From assembly GCA_036937835.1 (NCBI GenBank), contig CM072869.1, positions 12,497,501-12,561,500 of the forward strand: 64,000 bases of DNA, read 5' to 3'. The notes beneath the pieces were generated by a model. That model was not told where the DNA came from. It saw only the letters and a list, made by a program, of their open reading frames with translations, and made no database searches. This document shows, one piece after another, positions 1-8,960 of this stretch (its first letter is position 1; the number at the start of each line of letters is the position of its first letter). The stretch comes from Pampus argenteus. Its lineage: Eukaryota; Chordata; Actinopteri; Scombriformes; Stromateidae. Both the position numbers and the translations under genes were made by a program.

Positions 1-893
1 ACACAAGCCATTAAGAAGCATATCAAAACCTAAAGGAAAAGAAATAATAGAAAATGCAACTAATAACAGAACAAAGCATTAGCAACAACTGTTATTAGTC
101 TGCACCTCATCTCTGCCAGTTGAACCAGTGGGGAATCATGTGCACACTTAATAAACATGTTAAGATACACTAAAACTAAGACGCACTGGCACTGTCAAAT
201 AAATGCAGCTTAGCTCCAGCGAACAGAGGGTTAAACCTTAGCTGCAAAAATTCACTGCAGTCCAAACGCATTTGGATGATACCTACTGAACGGCACATGC
301 TATCTGTGCCATTGTGTTACTATCCTTTGACAAATGTTTCTATCTATCTAGATTTTGCTTGTGTGTCTTTTTAAGTTCCTTAGTCTGGAAATACCAGTTT
401 ATTGCATATAATATTTGGCACAGTAAAAACTGGAGCTTAAATTTGGGACTGTATTTAGAAACTGGTGCCTGTATAAAGAGTTTTTACTGCATCCTAAATA
501 TGGTCAAAAACAAACTAAACACCTCTTCCTACAGTACACAGTATCACCTTCAGTTATCATTCACAAAAGCAATTCAATATCTTTGTCTTTTTTTAAATAG
601 AAGTCACCAGTTATTAGAAAATAGTTTCAAATTACTTTCTTTTCTAATATAATCGGCATGTATCACCACTGCCTGGTAATTTCATTTATATATATTTGTA
701 TTTTTTCATATTTATATACTTATGTATAGGCATGTACAAGAAACAAAAAAAAATGTCTCTGCTTTGCACTTCTGTACAAAAGAAAGTTACCGTTTTGTTC
801 TTTGTGCATTCTATTGCATGGACTGGTGAGCAGATAGATGGAGAAAGAGAGAAGTTGGGGCAGAGTCAGAGATAGATCCATAAGGAGCATTAC
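1..893 (-). other. lrrc4: lrrc4 3' untranslated / downstream region
   Basis: This AT-rich sequence follows the lrrc4 stop codon on the minus strand. No other gene is visible; the short open frame at 314-652 on the plus strand has no recognisable protein features. One AATAAA hexamer occurs on the minus strand at 398-403, giving a possible cleavage site near 375-390, but no clear GT-rich downstream element follows. The real 3' end could also lie outside the window. Confidence 0.5.
398..403 (-). terminator. Candidate lrrc4 polyadenylation signal AATAAA
   Basis: A canonical AATAAA is read on the minus strand about 490 bases beyond the lrrc4 stop. It is the only canonical hexamer I saw between the stop and the window edge. 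The flanking sequence lacks an obvious GU-rich element, so its use is uncertain. Confidence 0.3.
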
Positions 894-2891
894 TCAGATT
901 TGGGTCTCTTGAACCTTTTCCTTGCCATGAGTCGTCTTAATGACGTAGGGATCAGCAATGGTGCTGATGTGGCTGTGATGCTGTCTGACTGAGCGATGAA
1001 GAGAGTTGTTCTGGGTCCAGTGGGCTCCGTAGCCACCTTGGCGAGATGAGGAGGAGGACACATACCCGGGCTTAAAGGTGTTGCTGTTGTGTTCCACTAA
1101 TGTAGGCAGTACCAACCCTGTATCATCAGAACCACTAGATCCGGAGGTGGGTGGTGGAACTGGAGGAACTTCCTCCTCCATCTGAATGATTTCTATGGTC
1201 CTGGCTGCTGCCACCGTGCTCCTCTGTTGATGCCGCTTACGCAACTTATAGAATGCTATCAACATGGCTGCCGCCAGCAAGGTAACGGCAACAAAACAGC
1301 CAATGATGATTTTGGTGGTTTTCATCACCTCATCCAAACTGGCAGCTGGTACACTAGGGACTCTGGCAGTGGGAATTGACACCTGCCTTGGAGTCTGAGT
1401 GTTTTGGAACAGCACAGTAGGCGTAGAGATGAAGACAGGCTGAAAGACAGAGGGCGAGGCAGGGACAGTCGGCTTAGGTTTAGGGGTTTCTTCCACTGTG
1501 GGCTCTAAAACCTCCACTGTTACAGTAGTAAAATAGGACAGATTGGATGTGTTGAGTTCGGCATTGCTGACATTTAGGTAGGCAGAAGCATTGGAGTTTC
1601 CTGCCATGTTGCTCACCATGCAAGTGTAGACTCCTGTGTCTGATGGGAGAACATTGGAGAAGTTCAGTGTTCCATCATTAAGGACAGATATTCTTGGGTG
1701 AGCTGAGCCATGGGTCAGTACAGTCCCATTGGGGAGAAGCCATCGAACTGAGCTCATGGCAGCTGTGCGACACTTCAGTTCTGCCACTCTTGCTGCTGAG
1801 ATGTTCAGATCTCTAGGAGCGTCGAGTATGAATGGCGCTGAACACTGAAAGGTGGTCTGATCAACTTCCACTAGGTATCGTCCTCTCATGTGGGTCGGGG
1901 TGTGGCAACGTCCACAGCAAGTAGAATTTGTGGGAATGTATTCTCTGAGCCACCAGGATAGCCATACTACATCACAGTCACATCGCCAAGGGTTGTGGTG
2001 CAGGTGTAGCTCCACCAGATACTGAAGAGGGGTGAAGAGGTTATGGGGGAGAGATGACAGGTTATTATGGGCTAAATTCAGCTCGACCAATGCTGTGATA
2101 TCATCAAATGCATTCCTCTCGATAGTGGTGATGGCAGAGTTCATAATCCACAGTTTACGTAAATTTTTGAGCCCATGGAAGGCCCCAGGCTTCAGTTCAG
2201 GGAAAACATTCTCTGATATTTCAAGCTCCTCCAATCCCACTAGTGGTGAAAGATGAGGAAACTCTCTCAGGTTGCACATCCCCAAGTTGAGGTACTTGAG
2301 ATTTTGAAGGCCCTCGAAAGCCCCATCTGAAATGTATTCCAACTTTCTCAGTTCTCCCAGGTCCAGTCTCATGAGGGAGGGGACACGGTTGAAGGCATAA
2401 GAGGGGATGCTCTCAATGGGATTGTTTCTAAGCCACAGCTCTCTCAACTTTGACAGGTACTCAAAAGCTCCACTGGGTATGACCGTCAGTCTGTTGTCGA
2501 ACAGCTCCAGGGTATTGAGGCTGGTCAGGCCATTGAAAGCCCCCACTTCAATCTGCCTAATGGCATTTCTGCCCAACTGCAGTACCTCCAGGTGATGCAG
2601 GTGCCTGAACGTATCTGCCTGTATGGTCTCTATGCTATTTTCCATCAGGTTGAGGTACCTGGTGTTAGGTGGGATGTTAGGAGGGACCCTAATCAGGCCT
2701 CGGCGAGTGCACACCACCTTGCTGAGCTGGTTAGTGCAGGAGCACACACCTGGACAGTTCTGTGGGTTAGCCGAGCCCATTGCTGAACCTGTGGACTGGC
2801 ACATACTGAGAGCAGGTACCATGAGGGAGAGCACGGCGAGCAAGGCTGCATTCCAGGTAGGCTGCACACTAACCTGGCCCAAAGGACTCAT
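894..2891 (-). CDS. lrrc4: Leucine-rich repeat-containing protein 4 (netrin-G ligand 2), intact single-exon coding region
   Basis: This is a 665-residue type I membrane protein. LRRC4/NGL-2 is a postsynaptic adhesion molecule that binds netrin-G2 and PSD-95 at excitatory synapses. Visible domains in order are a hydrophobic signal peptide (about 1-31), a Cys-rich LRRNT (46-61, pattern CPGVCSC), nine or so leucine-rich repeats (about 76-300), an LRRCT (about 300-350, CDCD then CCGRC), a C2-type Ig domain (about 353-441, Cys374 and the DTGVYTC Cys424), a Pro/Thr-rich stalk (about 455-520), one transmembrane helix (about 527-548) followed by RKRH, and a cytoplasmic tail ending in ETQI, the family's PDZ ligand. 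Sequons include N322, N363, N388, N410, N434 and N440. LRRC4 is preferred over LRRC4B/C because of the LMEN, QADTFRHLHHLEVLQLGRN and GRYLVEVDQ segments, recalled from the family. The start is fixed by an in-frame stop at 2904-2906 and an A at -3. Whether it is lrrc4.1 or lrrc4.2 is not resolved. Confidence 0.96.
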   Translation of the reverse strand: MSPLGQVSVQPTWNAALLAVLSLMVPALSMCQSTGSAMGSANPQNCPGVCSCTNQLSKVVCTRRGLIRVPPNIPPNTRYLNLMENSIETIQADTFRHLHHLEVLQLGRNAIRQIEVGAFNGLTSLNTLELFDNRLTVIPSGAFEYLSKLRELWLRNNPIESIPSYAFNRVPSLMRLDLGELRKLEYISDGAFEGLQNLKYLNLGMCNLREFPHLSPLVGLEELEISENVFPELKPGAFHGLKNLRKLWIMNSAITTIERNAFDDITALVELNLAHNNLSSLPHNLFTPLQYLVELHLHHNPWRCDCDVVWLSWWLREYIPTNSTCCGRCHTPTHMRGRYLVEVDQTTFQCSAPFILDAPRDLNISAARVAELKCRTAAMSSVRWLLPNGTVLTHGSAHPRISVLNDGTLNFSNVLPSDTGVYTCMVSNMAGNSNASAYLNVSNAELNTSNLSYFTTVTVEVLEPTVEETPKPKPTVPASPSVFQPVFISTPTVLFQNTQTPRQVSIPTARVPSVPAASLDEVMKTTKIIIGCFVAVTLLAAAMLIAFYKLRKRHQQRSTVAAARTIEIIQMEEEVPPVPPPTSGSSGSDDTGLVLPTLVEHNSNTFKPGYVSSSSSRQGGYGAHWTQNNSLHRSVRQHHSHISTIADPYVIKTTHGKEKVQETQI

Positions 2892-2917
2892 GGTGCGGAG
2901 GGCTCATTATTCTGCAT
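2888..2917 (-). promoter_or_regulatory. Nine-codon upstream ORF overlapping the lrrc4 start (ATGA)
   Basis: On the lrrc4 strand an ATG at 2917-2915, with A at -3, opens nine codons (MQNNEPSAP). They end in a TGA at 2890-2888 that shares bases with the main ATG at 2891-2889 in an ATGA overlap. Such a uORF would favour termination-reinitiation or leaky scanning at the main start and could hold down translation. The overlap is read directly; the regulatory role is inferred. Confidence 0.5.
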
Positions 2918-3012
2918 GGTGGGGGGAGACGGCACACACCAGTGGATAGACCACCCTAGCCTGGCTGGAGCAACTCAAGGCTCCCAAGTTCCATCGACAG
3001 TTCAGGGGGATG
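2892..3012 (-). other. lrrc4: Probable 5' UTR portion of the lrrc4 coding exon, with 3' splice acceptor at 3013-3014
   Basis: On the minus strand a pyrimidine-rich tract (about 3060-3030) leads into ATTTTGACGTAG, with the AG at 3014-3013. This is a plausible acceptor about 120 bases upstream of the start codon. The exon would then run continuously through the coding region. Splicing is inferred from the motif; no transcript data are available. Confidence 0.4.
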
Positions 3013-3372
3013 CTACGTCAAAATAGATGTGACAGAAAGGGAAAAGAGGGGAGAGAGAGCATTAGAGAGTGAGAGAGATCAATAAAAGAGACGTAGCAGG
3101 AGAAAACAATGCAACAACATAACAAAATGAACAACACCATCAGTGACGTACCTCATTAGTTTGAAAATAGTCCTTTTTGAGTCTTTACAAATATTAAAAG
3201 CAACAGTCATGCATCACATTCATTTAGAATTCCCCTCCATGGAAATACATGAGATAGATGTAGATAGATTTCTTGTTTTCCCTTTCTGTAAAAGTGAAGT
3301 GGCCCTCTATTAGCCAAAGGTACAAAATGGCTCCTGGAATTAAAGACTGAGAGCAGCATGGAAAGCACTCAC

Positions 3373-3976
3373 AGACAGAGGTAAAGCGAGGAAGGCTTGG
3401 AAGGTGCCTGGATCCCTTCTTCCCCCACTAACTGCCCCCCTGCCACGCCACAGACTCCAGAACGAAACTCCACTGAGGATAAATCACAACGATCCATACA
3501 GCACTTAAACACGGCAGAGGAGGAGAGAAGAAGAGACCAACTGAAATGAATAAAAATCCTCAGTTCTCTCGGTTGCTGATACATGTGTTGGCTCATCTGC
3601 TGGTCGCCTGTTTGGTAGAGAGACCTCCCTCACTGTGACTTTGCCAAGGGCTAGTCGGTTGGTGATTAGCCCCGTTGTGACAGAGACTGAGAGACAGAAA
3701 AAGGCTAAAGAACTCCCGGCATGTTCATCCCCCTCTCCTCTCCACCTCTGTGTTCCTCTTGCTTCCTCCCTATGTTGGGCTGGCCCTGGTCAGAGCAGCT
3801 GCAAGCTGCCGTGTGCACAGTTAGCAGTAATCCGTCTATTCCTCCTGTGGGGCGGGGGGTGTTGGAGGTGGTGGGAGAGATGGTGGCGCTAGGTGGGGGG
3901 GTGGAGAAGGGGATGTGCTGCACTGTTGGAGCTTCGCAAAAGGCTGTCGGAGGAGAGAGAGCCCTCTTGTCCTCTT
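3373..3976 (-). other. lrrc4: Candidate non-coding 5' UTR exon of lrrc4
   Basis: On the lrrc4 strand this block is bounded by a strong acceptor at its upstream side (CTCTTTTCTCTCATTACAG, AG at 3978-3977) and a strong donor (GTGAGT, GT at 3372-3371) at its downstream side. The following intron would be 360 bases (3013-3372). The block holds several short upstream ORFs, including one starting MNMPG and one starting MSQHMYQQ. The splice pattern is an inference from consensus matches only. LRRC4 genes in mammals have 5' non-coding exons, which makes the arrangement reasonable. Confidence 0.35.
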
Positions 3977-4224
3977 CTGTAATGAGAGAAAAGAGAGAAT
4001 GACGCTGGGAGGATGTGTGTGGAAGTGGGCTCCGTATCTGTATCCATAAACAGAGAAAGGTATTGATGATTCTTCTGTCTGTTCGCTGTTTGTCCCCTGG
4101 GCTGGCTCCTGCAGTGTTCTTCTGCTTGCTTATTTGTTAGTTTTTCTCCAGGACTGAGGTAGTAAGTTGTGGCAGTTAGCCATGTGTGTGGCTGTCAGAC
4201 TTGCGGCTGGCTGGTGGACTACTG

Positions 4225-4380
4225 CAGTAGTCAGAGTAGAACAGAGAGAGAGTAAGAGAGTGATAGAGAGACAGAAAGAGAGAGAGAGAAGGAGAGAGAG
4301 AACCACAGACAGATCAAGAGCAAGGAAAAGGAGTGCGCAAAGGAGAGTGTGTGAGAGAGAGATGGAGAGGAGGAGGCACG
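4225..4380. repeat. GA-rich polypurine (plus strand) tract
   Basis: The plus strand is almost uninterrupted AGAGAG/GAAAG purine sequence. It belongs to a longer polypurine-biased zone that also covers about 5170-5560. Long open frames over it, on both strands, are low-complexity artefacts. Confidence 0.7.
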
Positions 4381-5266
4381 CAAGCACTCAAACAAGCAGC
4401 CCACCGTCGCAGCAGGAGCAGCATTCTAATCCACATCTCCTCTTCTTGTTTATTCTTCAATATCTCTCTTTTCTCTAGTCCCCCCCTCCGATGTGTGCCT
4501 GTGTTGCAGGCAGCTAAGATGCTCGCTCTGCCCCCTCCCTTTGTCCTTCAGTGGGAACGTGAATGTACTGCTGACGCACTCCTCTCAGCTGCTCAGCCAG
4601 CCTCAGAGCAGTGCATTGGTTTGATGCAGTGTTCCTGTGTATTAACACATTCAACCTCCCCTCCTCTCATTTCGTTCCTTCTCCCTCCCCTCACTGTAAC
4701 TATCTTCACTCTCTCTTTCTGTCCCTGTATCTCACATGTTCTGTCCCTCGCCTTCTTTCTTTACTCTCAGACTCTAGATCACTTTACCTATCTTCCGATC
4801 TCCCTCACTGTCTCTATAACCCCACAACCAGTCATTAAAATTAAATCCCTCCCATTCCAAAGTATCATACAGAGACAAGAGGTCAGACTTTCTCCAAGTC
4901 CGGGGTGGTTTTGACTTCTGTCTTGTGAGCACAGCAGTGTTTTTCAGTGAAGATGCAGCTTGCTGCTATTCCTCACTACTTGTAAGACACATTCTGGTGT
5001 TTCCCTTATACATTATTTCCAAACAGAACAACAACAGAGTTGTTTCTTTTATTATTTTTGGTCAGCTGTATAGAACGTGTTTGTGTGTTTTGGAGGTGGG
5101 GGTTGGGGGGTCTGTGACATCACAGAGGACTGAAACGCTGACTCTGCTTCTCTGTGTTTGCTGGGCAGTCTTCTCTTCAGCGAGGAGAAAGATGAAAGAG
5201 CTTGCACACAGTTATCTCTTAGAAAGATGAGAAAGAAAGACAGAGAGATAGAGGAAAAGGACTTAC

Positions 5267-5325
5267 CGAGGAGAGGGGGGGGGGAGAGAGAGATGGGACT
5301 GGGTAGGAGAAGATATATCCATGTC
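5267..5325 (-). other. lrrc4: Candidate first exon of lrrc4 with GTAAGT donor
   Basis: A perfect CTCG/GTAAGT donor lies on the minus strand with GT at 5266-5265. A TATATA stretch about 30 bases above the presumed transcription start lies at 5351-5358. Together with the acceptor at 3977 this would give an intron of about 1.29 kb. The upstream exon boundary is a guess, and another promoter between 4.0 and 5.7 kb is equally possible. Confidence 0.18.
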
Positions 5326-5350
5326 CTTGGTGAAATAGGGGAAAGGAGTC

Positions 5351-5358
5351 CATATATA
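5351..5358 (-). promoter_or_regulatory. TATA-like motif upstream of the candidate lrrc4 first exon
   Basis: A TATATA run reads on both strands here, embedded in otherwise purine/pyrimidine-biased DNA. Its position about 90 bases upstream of a consensus donor is suggestive of a core promoter. AT-rich motifs are common in this window, so this is weak. Confidence 0.12.
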
Positions 5359-5720
5359 AGGAAGAGAGAAATGAGATAAATAGGGATAGAGAAGAAGTAT
5401 GAGGGAGACAGATGAGGGAACAAACTGCATAGTAGTCTCCTTAGTGAAAAAGCAGAGAAAGGCGAAGAAAAAGAAGGATGAGGATTAGCGGTGAGGAGTA
5501 GGAGGGACGAGAGGAGTGTTGATAGTGTTGGATTAAGCATCATTTGAATGCAGGAGAAGGAGTCTCCCTCTCTGCCTTTGGTTAATGACCATATTTTCTC
5601 TCTCTCTTCCTCCTTTCTCCTGTTACTTATACATTTGCCACTGGGGTTAGGGTCGATAGGAAAAAAAATACATGAGGACAATGATAAATGTGCCATTGTC
5701 GATTCCAATTTTAATTGCAA

Positions 5721-6127
5721 TTTATGAAATTAATAACTGAAATTAAAAATTCCATGATGTATAGATATTGAAAAGTCCATGCTCCATGTGGAATATATAG
5801 AGGATGAAGATAAATTAAACAAACTATACAGTTTACAGTAGTAGAGCATGAGGATTAATGCATTTGAGATATTGCATGCATATTGTATTTCATTGTATGT
5901 ATATCCCTTGTCTGTGTTAACATATAAACGTGGATAAAATATCCCACTAAATAAATAAATGACAATGCTCAGTATTATCAGGATATGTCAGGACTGAAGT
6001 AACACAAACATGAAATGCTTAGATGTAATATATTTCTTCTCTTTTAACCTTCGGTGAACCAAATTTATTGACGGAATGCGTTCTTAACACACGCATTTAT
6101 AAATGTATTTTATATTGCACATAATAC
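5721..6127. other. AT-rich intergenic sequence, nothing recognised
   Basis: This stretch lies between the lrrc4 upstream region and the Tc1 remnant. No open frame, repeat family or regulatory signature was recognised. Confidence 0.4.
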
Positions 6128-7000
6128 AGTGCTGCTTGAAAGTATGGGAGCCTTCCACACATGGTCACCGTTTTTGTAAAAAACAAAAGAACCTTATTTA
6201 ACATTCAAATCTAAATTGGTAAAGCACACTTTCCAAATACTGGACACACACAAGAGATATTTTTTCATTACTTTGTTCAACAAATGTGGTTTATTTCACA
6301 AAAACTGAAAATTTAACATATGCAAAAGTATGTAAACCCTCCTATTAGTAGCTTTTAACTCCTCCTTTTGCAGTCATTAGATCAACCAAATGTCTTCTGT
6401 AACCTCAAACCAGTCTCTCACATCTGCTTATGGGGATTTTGTCCATTTGTCCTTGCAGAACTCAGCCAGTTGAAAGGTGTTGGAGGGACATCTGGCATGT
6501 ACCAACTTCTTCAGGTCTTGCCACAACATTTCAGTAGGATTAATATCTGGACTTTGACTGGGCCAATCCAGAGTATGAATCCTCTTTCTCTGCAGCCATT
6601 CCTTTGTGGTCTTGCTGGAATGCTTTGGGTCATTGTGTTGTTGCATAATCCATTTTCATCCCAGCTTCGACTTTCTGACAGATGGCAGGAGATTCTGGTC
6701 AAGAATTTGTTGACATGCCTGAGATTTCATGGTTCCTTGGATGATATGGAGTCGCCCAGTTCCAGAAGTACACACATTTCCACCACCATGCTTCATTCTT
6801 GGGAGGAGGTTTTTTTTCTTTATTTGCAATGTTGGCTTTTCTCCTAACATGGCAGTTTTCATTGTGAACAAATAACTTTCCAGAGAAGGCTGATTTTCCA
6901 AGTGCTCTCTGGAAAAGTTGAAACAGGCAGCTTTGTTCTTCCTTCTTTTAGATGGATGGAGCTGGAATCTTTTGGAGATGGTTTTCTATCAGACTGATGG
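6128..7000 (-). pseudogene. Tc1/mariner transposon remnant (C-terminal half of transposase)
   Basis: The minus strand encodes a decayed Tc1-type transposase. Recognisable pieces are KHGGG (about 6785-6800), QHNDPKH with the second catalytic Asp (about 6620-6640), and WPSQSPDINPTEMLW with the final Glu (about 6540-6570). Two frames are needed, and stops interrupt the part carrying the first catalytic Asp, so it is dead. The lower-coordinate end carries CAGTGCTGCTTGAAAGTA (from 6128), typical of a Tc1 terminal inverted repeat. I could not find a matching repeat at the other end, nor the N-terminal DNA-binding domain, so the copy is truncated. Confidence 0.85.
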
Positions 7001-8925
7001 GCTGTCACTACCCTCTTCTGTCCTGTCCTCCTGTCATGTCCTCATATATCTCATTTCCTCTCAGCATTGTTGATGAGTATGGGACCAAGTTGGTTTGGTT
7101 GATTTCCTCTCTCTTTTAATTAGTGCAATTATACTAACACCAGGTTTGGGATTGTTTGAAACTGTAAACTTGTAAGCAAAAAACTGATGATCAAATTCAA
7201 TTATTTGCCTTTTTATCTATATATAAAACAATGAGAAGTGACCAGAACCCAGATTTGTAATATATAAAAAGATTATATGTGCTCAGGCAAATGTGTGTGA
7301 GCAACAAAAGGAAATGAATGAAACTTGTATCCAACAGTTTGTTTTAAGCATCAAAGAACAACTTTAAGAGGTCTGAAATAGCAGATGAAAAGCAAAGGAT
7401 GACTAACATCTGTGTTTATGAGAGGTAATATGCTAGATAGGCTGGAAAGGCATTTCAAAAATGTGCCAAGTGCAGCTCATGTACCTACTCTATTCCCATT
7501 AGATATGGTACGTTAGAATGAGGAGAGGAAAAGCATGGCGGGGGGATGAGAGAAGGGTGAAGGAGAGATAACTATTAGTTAAGGTGGCACAGGCAGGTCT
7601 GATCAGATAATTGATGGCCATGGTTGTAGCTACTGTGTTAATGCTATTACAGGGGGCATGAGCATGGAAAGGTCAGTTAGCACACTGAATATATGACATT
7701 TCCTCCCGCTGTCTCTCCTTCCTTTTACCTTTATGTCTTCCTTTCTCTTTCCTTTCACTGTCTACAAAGATCCATAGTTATTACTATCAGAGAGGAATAT
7801 CAGACCACAGCTGCTGTAGTCCAGTTCTCCATTTTAAATATGTGAAATGTATTCCGGGTGAGAATTTATTGCCATCTTAAAATTAATACATAGTGTGTAG
7901 TAAATCACAAGAGGTTTTATATAATTACTCTGTAGTCTGATATATCTGTGTTAGTCATCTTGTGTTAGTCTGTCAATTCCACAGCATTAATAATTCAAAA
8001 AGATATATCATATATTCTGAATTTATCTGTTGAGCTAATCTCTATGAATGTACCATAACATAATTGCTGCTCTCTTTTATCAAGAACCTGAAAAAAAAAA
8101 AACTGAAATTGTTATTATTTGTTAATGGACAACCTCTGGTTCTTGACATGCCTTTCTTCTATAGACGTTGCATGGTCTATGCTGTTGAACAATTTTTATT
8201 CACTAAAATATTACTCAAAGGGCAATGTCCTTACCCATTATGCTGTATGCTTAGTTTTCCTCATTGGTACATCATATGTAGTGTAGCTAACCTCCCAAAG
8301 TGCCAAAAGTATAAAGTTTAAGGATGACCTAAATATTGATGGTAGGTGAAAAGACGAAAAGGACAGTCAACCATGATCAAAAATGGCAAAATGCTTTAAT
8401 TGTCACCAAAGAGTAAGAGCATCTAAAATGCACCTGAAGCATTATCATAAGCATCTGAGCATCTGAACAACCTTACTTATCTGCAGTACTGGTTGAATAG
8501 ACTCATTGAGAGCAAATATAGATTCCCATGCTTTTTCTTGTCAACTTGTCATCACATTTGGACTGAAAAAGCAGGCAATGTCCAGTTCCCTGAAACAGGA
8601 AAAATCTCTTGGCCAGAACATGCATTAGAGAAGGAGCCAAAGAGGCAAGTATTAAAAATCATTCATGTCAGACTATGCTCAGTACCAAGAGTGGTTCAGT
8701 TTGCTTACATTCTTTGGATAGTTTGGGTCAATATCACACTGGGATGGAGGGGGCTGGTGCTAGACAATTGTAGGCCAAAAACAGCATGGCATAGTAAAGA
8801 GTGAGACTACAGTGGGTCAGGTCAATACTGTGCGAGTGACATCCTGCCCTACAAAATTGAGTCAGGGTCAGAGGGGAAATTGAATGTTGCAGGAAGTAAA
8901 ATCTACATGCTGATAAATGTGTTTT

Positions 8926-8960
8926 TGTGTGTGTGTGTGTGTGTGTGTAGGTGTGTGTGG
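8926..8960. repeat. (TG)n microsatellite
   Basis: TG dinucleotides interrupted once by AGG. The repeat is read directly. Confidence 0.9.

Noticed and set aside
2032..2949. Plus-strand frames over the lrrc4 coding region
   Set aside because: They are shadows of the minus-strand lrrc4 frame.
4333..4914. Open frame of 193 codons on the plus strand
   Set aside because: It crosses GA- and CT-rich low-complexity DNA antisense to the lrrc4 leader and shows no domain; length is a by-product of strand bias.
5052..5720. Open frame of 222 codons on the minus strand
   Set aside because: The translation is mostly Ser/Leu/Pro from pyrimidine-rich sequence, as expected for stop-poor polypyrimidine DNA, with no family features.
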